A stretch of DNA of 8,431 bases from Gammaproteobacteria bacterium (GTDB lineage: Bacteria; Pseudomonadota; Gammaproteobacteria; GRL18), in assembly GCA_027076245.1 (NCBI GenBank), contig JALTKC010000012.1, forward strand, positions 1 to 8,431, given 5' to 3'. Positions 1 to 4,160 of the stretch are shown piece after piece. Position numbers and translations under genes: made by a program. Positions within the stretch are counted from its first letter, which is position 1. Every line of letters begins with the position of its first letter. Below the pieces are notes generated by a model. That model did no database searches. It saw only the letters and a list, made by a program, of their open reading frames with translations, and had not been told where the DNA came from.

Positions 1-130
1 TGCTGCCGAAACTTTGAAAAGCCTTACTGGACAACGGGTACTCTGTATGGAGTTTAATTTTACATTTAGGTGTTGTGAACCAGGCGTATAAATTCTAAAA
101 ATATAAAATTGAGAATAAATCGAGAACAAA
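1..130. other. Upstream region before ribH, possible end of a preceding gene
   Basis: This stretch holds no complete gene. In frame 3 the first bases read Leu-Pro-Lys-Leu-stop (stop at 15-17), which could be the last codons of an upstream gene. ribBA is the expected neighbour from the usual gene order, but five codons cannot prove it. The two other frames also end in stops, at 57 and 91. Bases 92-130 are strongly A/T-rich and could hold a promoter or a ribosome-accessible leader, but I find no well-spaced -35/-10 pair and no FMN-riboswitch-like sequence. Only a weak GAG (122-124) lies at ribosome-binding distance from the ribH start. Confidence 0.3.
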
Positions 131-601
131 ATGAGTATAAAAACATTTGAAGGTGAAATGGTTGTTGACGGTGCCAGGTTTGGTATCGTGGTGAGTCGTT
201 TTAATAGTTTTGTGGTTGAGTCGCTGTTGAGCGGGTCGGTTGATGCTATTTTGCGTCATGGCGGCAAGGAAGAGGATATTGAGGTTGTGCGGGTGCCCGG
301 TGCGGTGGAAATTCCGCTGGCGGCTAAACGCATGGCAGCATCAAAAAAATACGATGCCATTATTGCTCTGGGAGCGGTCATTCGAGGTGGTACTCCGCAT
401 TTTGACTTTGTGGCGAATGAGAATTCCAAGGGGCTGGCGCAGGTGTCTATGGAATATGATATTCCGGTTGCCTTTGGGGTGCTGACTGTGGATACTATTG
501 AACAGGCCATTGAACGCTCCGGTACCAAGGCGGGCAATAAAGGTGTGGAAGCGACTCTGTCCGCTATTGAAATGGTTAATCTGTTAAAAAACTTTGCCTG
601 A
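131..601 (+). CDS. ribH: 6,7-dimethyl-8-ribityllumazine synthase (riboflavin synthase beta chain)
   Basis: Lumazine synthase condenses 5-amino-6-ribitylamino-uracil with 3,4-dihydroxy-2-butanone 4-phosphate to give 6,7-dimethyl-8-ribityllumazine, the penultimate step of riboflavin synthesis; it is a cytosolic oligomer. The 156 residues match the family length. Visible hallmarks are the substrate-binding SRFN near residues 22-25, GAVEIPL at 57-63, and ALGAVIRGGTPHFD at 79-92 with the catalytic-type His90. The C-terminal signature around 121-138 (TIEQAIERSGTKAGNKG) is also present. All key residues seem intact. The ATG is preceded only by a weak GAG-type ribosome binding site, but no other start fits the family N-terminus. 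It is the first complete gene of a ribH-nusB-thiL-pgpA operon, with 36 bases to nusB. The upstream gene, probably ribBA, is outside the window. Confidence 0.97.
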   Translation: MSIKTFEGEMVVDGARFGIVVSRFNSFVVESLLSGSVDAILRHGGKEEDIEVVRVPGAVEIPLAAKRMAASKKYDAIIALGAVIRGGTPHFDFVANENSKGLAQVSMEYDIPVAFGVLTVDTIEQAIERSGTKAGNKGVEATLSAIEMVNLLKNFA

Positions 602-621
602 AGTGTTTGATTTACGCTTCA
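599..621 (+). other. Small hairpin between ribH stop and nusB
   Basis: The arms TGAAGTG (599-605) and CGCTTCA (615-621) can pair over seven positions with one T-G wobble, around a nine-base loop. The left arm includes the ribH stop codon, and the right arm ends six bases before the nusB ribosome binding site. No T-tract follows, so it does not look like an intrinsic terminator. A role in spacing, mRNA stability or modulating nusB translation is only a guess, and a seven-base stem can arise by chance. Confidence 0.3.
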
Positions 622-626
622 CCAAC

Positions 627-632
627 AGGAAA
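627..632 (+). promoter_or_regulatory. Ribosome binding site deciding the TTG start of nusB
   Basis: AGGAAA lies with its AGGA core seven bases before TTG 638. The reading frame upstream is closed by a TGA at 608-610 and contains no ATG or GTG, so this site supports the TTG as the real start. Confidence 0.75.
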
Positions 633-637
633 TACGT

Positions 638-1084
638 TTGAAGAATCGCTCTAAATCCAGGCAGTTTGCCGTACAGGCTCTGTATTCCTGGTTATTGACC
701 CAGCAGAATGTGTCTGATATTGAAGTTCACTTTGTCAGTGAGCATGATATGGAGGATGCGGATATGGATTATTTTCATGACATTCTGCATTTTGTAACCG
801 CGCATAAAATGGCACTGGTGGATCACATGGACACTCATCTGGCACGTCCTTTTGCTGAAGTCGATCCGGTGGAACAGGCCATTTTGCTGATTGGTACTTA
901 TGAACTGGAAGAACGTCTGGATGTGCCTTACCGGGTGGTGATAAACGAAGCGGTTGAAAGTGCCAAAGTGTTTGGTGCGGAAGACGGGCATAAGTTTATC
1001 AATGGTATTCTCGATAAGGTTGCCGCTAAATTGCGCACAGCCGAAGTAAAAGCGCCTCGCAGCAAAAAGCCCAGAAAAAAATAA
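638..1084 (+). CDS. nusB: Transcription antitermination factor NusB
   Basis: NusB is a small all-helical RNA-binding protein. With NusE (ribosomal protein S10) it binds boxA in nascent rRNA leaders and promotes antitermination. The 148-residue product shows the family pattern: an N-terminal SRQFAVQALYSWLL helix (8-20), the DPVEQAILLIGTYEL segment (76-90), VPYRVVINEAVESAKVFG (96-113), and HKFINGILDKVA (118-129). It is slightly longer than E. coli NusB (139 residues) because of a basic tail rich in Lys, Arg and Pro at 136-148. The start is TTG with a good AGGA ribosome binding site, and no alternative start exists in frame. It lies between ribH and thiL, a conserved position in gammaproteobacteria that links riboflavin and thiamine genes with rRNA transcription. 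The gap to thiL is 29 bases. Confidence 0.97.
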   Translation: MKNRSKSRQFAVQALYSWLLTQQNVSDIEVHFVSEHDMEDADMDYFHDILHFVTAHKMALVDHMDTHLARPFAEVDPVEQAILLIGTYELEERLDVPYRVVINEAVESAKVFGAEDGHKFINGILDKVAAKLRTAEVKAPRSKKPRKK

Positions 1085-1113
1085 TCGGGCAGCCATTAAA
1101 TTATGAGACAGCC

Positions 1114-2127
1114 ATGCCCGGTTCTGAATTTAATATAATCCAGAGATTTTTTACTGAGCCGGCTCGATTATTATCCGATCGGCAGGGTCATTCAGATATC
1201 GTGCTTGGCATTGGTGATGACTGTGCCATTATAAGCCCCCCTGTTATAGGTCCCCCTGTTGCCCCCCCGGATAATCAGCAGTTAGTGGTTTCTATTGATA
1301 CCTTAATCAGCGGTGTCCATTTTCCAGAACAGACATCTCCTCAGGCCATTGCTCATAAAGCGCTGGCGGTTAATCTTAGTGATCTGGCCGCTATGGGGGC
1401 TGAACCGTGCTGGTTTACTCTGGCCTTAACCCTGCCGGAAGCCGATGAGTCCTGGCTGGCGTCTTTTTCCAGTGCTTTGTTTAAGCTGGCCGAAGAATAT
1501 AATATAGCCCTGATTGGCGGAGACACTACCCGGGGTAAGCTGGCCATAACGATTCAGGTGGCCGGTTATGTTCCACAGGGCAAAGCCCTGCTGCGTTCCG
1601 GTGCCCAGGTGGGGGATATTATTGCCGTTAGCGGTGAACTGGGGGCTGCCAGTATCGGGCTGGATATTGTTCTGGAGAAAAACCAGAAAACGTATCACTG
1701 TCTGTCAGAAAAACAGCAGCAGGCCGCCCTGTTTGCTTTAAATTACCCTTCGCCTAAAATTAAGGAAGGTTTACTGCTCAGGAATTATGCTCATGCGGCA
1801 CTGGATCTGTCGGATGGGCTGTTGTCCGATCTGGGGCATATTCTAAAAGCCAGTGCCGTGGGGGCTGATGTGTTTCTGGAACAATTGCCACTGGCAGAAT
1901 CACTGCAGTGTCTTGCACCGGAACAGGCCTGGGAAAGAGCCCTGAGCGGGGGGGATGATTATCAATTGTGTTTTACACTGGATTCCGACAAATGGCAGCA
2001 ATTAAAGAATATTGAACCCCATTTTACTGCAATTGGCGTAATAACTGATACCCATAAACTGCGCCTTCTGAACCGCTCTGGTGAGTTATTCCTGCCCCGA
2101 AACGGAGGTTATAATCACTTTGAATAA
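1114..2127 (+). CDS. thiL: Thiamine-monophosphate kinase
   Basis: ThiL phosphorylates thiamine monophosphate with ATP to the active cofactor thiamine diphosphate, in the cytosol. It belongs to the PurM/AIR-synthetase fold family. Visible signatures are GIGDDCA (32-38), VSIDTLISGVHF (59-70) and HKALAVNLSDLAAMGA (81-96). Further on come GGDTTRG (135-141), DLSDGLLSDLGHIL (231-244) and the late SGGDDYQL (278-285); the acidic Mg/ATP-binding residues are all present. At 337 residues it is slightly longer than the E. coli protein (about 325). Part of the excess is a proline-rich loop at 42-52 (three Pro-Pro pairs), encoded by C-runs, between the first acidic motif and the next strand. The ATG gives a typical N-terminus (EFNIIQRFF), and the ribosome binding site is weak. 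A competing ATG at 1103 is out of frame and opens only an 11-codon frame. The 3' end overlaps the likely pgpA start. Confidence 0.96.
   Translation: MPGSEFNIIQRFFTEPARLLSDRQGHSDIVLGIGDDCAIISPPVIGPPVAPPDNQQLVVSIDTLISGVHFPEQTSPQAIAHKALAVNLSDLAAMGAEPCWFTLALTLPEADESWLASFSSALFKLAEEYNIALIGGDTTRGKLAITIQVAGYVPQGKALLRSGAQVGDIIAVSGELGAASIGLDIVLEKNQKTYHCLSEKQQQAALFALNYPSPKIKEGLLLRNYAHAALDLSDGLLSDLGHILKASAVGADVFLEQLPLAESLQCLAPEQAWERALSGGDDYQLCFTLDSDKWQQLKNIEPHFTAIGVITDTHKLRLLNRSGELFLPRNGGYNHFE
1236..1268 (+). repeat. Imperfect C-rich repeat inside thiL
   Basis: Three C-runs of six, five and seven bases are separated by CTGTT-like spacers, giving partly repeated CCCCCTGTT units. They encode the SPPV/GPPV/APPD stretch of ThiL (residues 41-53). 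It looks like a small local duplication in a variable loop. The seven-C run (1262-1268) could slip in replication or in sequencing. Confidence 0.6.
2104..2108 (+). promoter_or_regulatory. Strong ribosome binding site for pgpA, within thiL
   Basis: GGAGG, the strongest Shine-Dalgarno match in this neighbourhood, lies inside the 3' end of thiL and 11 bases before TTG 2120. This is slightly long but usable. It argues for TTG 2120 over GTG 2081, which has no comparable site. Confidence 0.6.
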
Positions 2128-2602
2128 GGACGAAATACGCACCAGGCATCAGGTCTGGTCGAACCCCTGGCATTTTCTGGCCTTTGGATTTGGCTCCGGT
2201 CTGGTTCGCTTTGCTCCGGGCACCTTTGGTACTCTGGCGGCCATTCCGCTGTATTTATTAATGGCGCAGTTGCCCTGGATGATTTATGCTTTAATCACTC
2301 TGGCGGCATTCTGGATTGGGATTCATATTTGCCAGAAAACCTCGGATGATTTACAGGTGCATGATTTTTCCGGAATTGTCTGGGATGAGTTTGTGGGCTT
2401 GTGGATCACCATGTTTTTAATTCCACTGCAATGGCAGTGGCTGGTGCTGGGTTTTGTGCTGTTTCGTTTTTTTGACATTGTTAAACCCTGGCCCATCCGC
2501 TGGCTGGATCAAAAAGTGGAAGGTGGTTTTGGCATTATGATTGATGATGTTCTGGCCGGGGTTTATGCCTGGATTGTACTGTATATTATTGTAAATTTAT
2601 GA
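2120..2602 (+). CDS. pgpA: Phosphatidylglycerophosphatase A
   Basis: PgpA is an inner-membrane phosphatase that removes the phosphate from phosphatidylglycerol phosphate, the last step of phosphatidylglycerol synthesis. The sequence closely follows the E. coli protein. It has SNPWHFLAFGFGSGL (14-28), APGTFGTLAAIP (32-43), HDFSGIVWDEFVGLWIT (81-97), the FDIVKPWPIRWLDQ segment (118-131) and GGFGIMIDDVLAGV (135-148). The acidic residues of the last blocks are the presumed metal/active-site residues. Several hydrophobic segments (about 38-58, 57-72, 91-118, 143-158) fit a membrane protein. I chose TTG 2120 because of the GGAGG upstream; this gives 160 residues and an 8-base overlap with thiL. A GTG at 2081 in the same frame would give 173 residues, near E. 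coli's 172, so the start is uncertain. Its stop overlaps the next gene's ATG in an ATGA. Confidence 0.95.
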   Translation: MNKDEIRTRHQVWSNPWHFLAFGFGSGLVRFAPGTFGTLAAIPLYLLMAQLPWMIYALITLAAFWIGIHICQKTSDDLQVHDFSGIVWDEFVGLWITMFLIPLQWQWLVLGFVLFRFFDIVKPWPIRWLDQKVEGGFGIMIDDVLAGVYAWIVLYIIVNL

Positions 2603-3291
2603 TTATTCTAAAATCAGTCTCTAAAACAAAACCGCTTTTCCTGATACTTGTATGGTGTCTGTTATTTTTGCTGTCACTGGGTTCAACGGCTCTGGCAGAA
2701 CAAAAGCCAATACAGAAAATAAAAGTTATGGCATTGTTTACGGATAAAGCCATGATATCCGTTGACGGCAGTCAGAAGTTGATCAGCAAAGGCCAGACGT
2801 TTAACGGGATAAAACTGATCAGTGCGGACAGTGATTTTGCCGTGCTGGAAGTACAGGGGGCACGGGTCCGGTATCCGCTGGGTTCTGAAATTAATACCAC
2901 CTTTAAAAAACAGGATCCGGGAAAAACGCTGGTTATCTGGAAAGATCGGGATAATATGTTCCGCTATCAGGGTAAAATTAATAATGCCCCGGTTAATTTT
3001 CTTATTGATACCGGGGCAACCAGTATCGCTTTAAATTCCGGAACCGCCAGACAGGCCGGTATTGATTATATGAAGGGTGCTCAGAAAGTAGTTCAGACGG
3101 CATCGGGACTGGTTAAAGCTTATCAGGTCAGCCTGAATAAAGTTACCATCGGCCATATACACCTGTACAATGTGAAGGCTATGGTTCTGGAGGGTAGTTT
3201 CCCTACTCATGTATTGCTGGGACAGTCGTTTTTAAGTCGCATTCATATGATCCGTGACGGAGATAAAATGAATTTAAGAAAAAAATATTAA
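2599..3291 (+). CDS. Secreted retropepsin-like aspartic protease (clan AA, TIGR02281-like)
   Basis: This is predicted to be an exported single-domain aspartic protease of the retropepsin type, which acts as a dimer with one catalytic Asp per subunit. A signal peptide is clear: basic N-terminus, hydrophobic core about 13-29, and a likely cleavage at ALA-EQ (31-35). Residues 42-102 form a small domain (LFTDKAMISVDG, ISKGQ, LISADSDFAVLEV) that resembles the N-terminal part found in some proteobacterial members and, loosely, periplasmic GspC/PilP-type domains. The protease domain at about 118-222 has the catalytic DTGATS (137-142) and the closing hydrophobic-hydrophobic-Gly signature VLLGQSFLSRI (205-215). 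Its substrate is unknown. It is translationally coupled to pgpA through an ATGA overlap and is the last gene of the operon. A clear Shine-Dalgarno is lacking, which fits coupling. The family call is firm; the biological role is not known. Confidence 0.88.
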   Translation: MIILKSVSKTKPLFLILVWCLLFLLSLGSTALAEQKPIQKIKVMALFTDKAMISVDGSQKLISKGQTFNGIKLISADSDFAVLEVQGARVRYPLGSEINTTFKKQDPGKTLVIWKDRDNMFRYQGKINNAPVNFLIDTGATSIALNSGTARQAGIDYMKGAQKVVQTASGLVKAYQVSLNKVTIGHIHLYNVKAMVLEGSFPTHVLLGQSFLSRIHMIRDGDKMNLRKKY

Positions 3292-3443
3292 ACGATTCTG
3301 TGAACCAGGGATTAAACAAAAATAGTTTTGCAGTTGAATTTATAAGGAAATTTTCTATACTTAATGCGTCATACGAGTCTTTATTTCTGCGGGAAATTTT
3401 TCGGGTTATCTAAAATACGGTACTTATATAACAAAGTTAAAAC
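3292..3443 (+). other. Intergenic region between the two operons
   Basis: These 152 A/T-rich bases separate the housekeeping operon from the signalling operon. No ORF and no GC-rich hairpin with a T-tract was found, so transcription from upstream may read through. A short A/T stem (CAAAA/TTTTG, 3317-3330) is too weak to call a terminator. The region contains the promoter candidate listed separately. It does not resemble a c-di-GMP riboswitch. Confidence 0.6.
3334..3361 (+). promoter_or_regulatory. Candidate sigma70-type promoter for the signalling operon
   Basis: TTGAAT (3334-3339) and TATACT (3356-3361) are separated by 16 bases. The -10 matches the consensus at five of six positions and the -35 at four of six. 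Transcription would begin near 3368, leaving a leader of about 75 bases before the YfiR-like start. No operator palindrome is evident. A TATAAC at 3427-3432 has no matching -35. Confidence 0.5.
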
Positions 3444-4160
3444 ATGCCTGGTATCGTATTGAACTTTCAATCCTTTTTATCTCTCTGTTATTCATTTCGG
3501 AAGAGTTTATTTCGTAAAATCGGCTATAGCAGTCTGCTGCTTGCTTTACTCTGTTCCACCCATGTCTGGTCTGCAGAAAACCTGCAGGCAAAAGAATACC
3601 TGGTTAAATCCGCTTTTTTATATAATTTTGCCCGACTTTCTGAATGGCCGGAGGGTACCTTCAGATCAACTTCAAACCCTTTTAAGCTCTGTCTTATGGG
3701 TAATGATTCTTTTGGGCTGACCTTAAACAGTATCAGAAATAAAAAAATCAATGGCCGTCCATTGTTGATTAAACGCCGAGTTGCTCTGGAAGATGCTGTT
3801 GAATGTCAGCTGGTATTTATCAGCCGTTCAGAAGAAAAGGATCTACAGCATATACTGTCTTATCTGCAGGCTTATCCGATTTTACTGGTGAGTGAACTGC
3901 CGGGTTTTGCTCATAAAAACGGCCATATCCGCCTGTTTCTGAATGATGAAAATACCCTGAGCCTGGAAATTAACCCACAGGCTGCCCGTAATGCAGGTTT
4001 AAGGATAAGCTCAAGAGTTCTTACTCTGGCTACTATCGTTGAGACGGAAAAAAGCGTTGAGACGGAAAAAAGCGTTGAGACGGAACAAAAAGCTGAGACG
4101 GATAAAAGCCCTGAGACTGGGAAGAAAGTAGACAATTTACAGGAGGGCAGTGATGACTAA
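3444..4160 (+). CDS. YfiR-family (DUF4154) periplasmic protein with repetitive C-terminal tail
   Basis: YfiR-family proteins are periplasmic. The founding member represses the membrane diguanylate cyclase YfiN by contacting its periplasmic domain. This 238-residue protein has a hydrophobic segment (about 29-38) and a probable signal cleavage after VWS/VWSA (41-44), though the N-terminal region is unusually long. The family domain runs from about 49 to 195: AKEYLVKSAFLYNFARLSEWP, FKLCLMG, GRPLLIKR, ECQLVFIS, and a late NPQAARNAGLRISSRVL. Cys83 and Cys121 appear to match the first disulphide pair of Pseudomonas YfiR; a second pair is absent. Residues 199-228 are a charged tail of five six-residue repeats of the form xET-E/D/G-K/Q-S/K. 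The ATG is the first possible start after an in-frame TAA at 3438, but it has no Shine-Dalgarno. The stop overlaps the kinase start by eight bases, so the two are probably coupled partners. Confidence 0.87.
   Translation: MPGIVLNFQSFLSLCYSFRKSLFRKIGYSSLLLALLCSTHVWSAENLQAKEYLVKSAFLYNFARLSEWPEGTFRSTSNPFKLCLMGNDSFGLTLNSIRNKKINGRPLLIKRRVALEDAVECQLVFISRSEEKDLQHILSYLQAYPILLVSELPGFAHKNGHIRLFLNDENTLSLEINPQAARNAGLRISSRVLTLATIVETEKSVETEKSVETEQKAETDKSPETGKKVDNLQEGSDD
4038..4127 (+). repeat. 18-base in-frame tandem repeat, five units
   Basis: Five consecutive 18-base units begin at 4038, 4056, 4074, 4092 and 4110. The first two are identical (GTTGAGACGGAAAAAAGC) and the next three diverge progressively. 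They encode VETEKS, VETEKS, VETEQK, AETDKS and PETGKK. The unit is a multiple of three, so copy-number change would lengthen or shorten the tail without shifting the frame. The array ends 13 bases before the kinase ribosome binding site. Confidence 0.95.
4141..4147 (+). promoter_or_regulatory. Ribosome binding site deciding the kinase start
   Basis: AGGAGGG lies five bases before ATG 4153 and only two before GTG 4150, so ATG is the better start. The site lies within the last codons of the YfiR-like gene, allowing coupled translation. Confidence 0.8.

Noticed and set aside
1..17. Five codons (LPKL-stop) as the end of ribBA
   Set aside because: Gene order makes ribBA likely upstream, but the visible stretch is too short to assign to any family; mentioned only as a possibility.
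74..84. 11-base sequence TGTGAACCAGG repeated at 3299-3309, in the leaders of both operons
   Set aside because: An 11-base match is expected several times by chance in 8.4 kb, the flanks do not match, and it is not palindromic.
1..130. FMN riboswitch upstream of ribH
   Set aside because: The conserved RFN-element segments are not visible, and in gammaproteobacteria this element usually precedes ribB rather than ribH.
692..1096. Open frame on the - strand, 134 codons, opposite nusB
   Set aside because: It lies antisense to a clearly conserved nusB and has no recognisable domain or ribosome binding site.
3317..3330. CAAAA/TTTTG stem as terminator after the protease gene
   Set aside because: Only five mostly A-T pairs with a four-base loop and no following T-tract; too weak.
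3368..3443. c-di-GMP riboswitch in the leader of the signalling operon
   Set aside because: The leader is A/T-rich and lacks the conserved GEMM-type core sequences and paired stems.
3911..4135. Open frame on the - strand, 74 codons, with repeated SVSTLF
   Set aside because: It is the antisense reading of the 18-base repeat in the YfiR-like gene; no start signal or family match.
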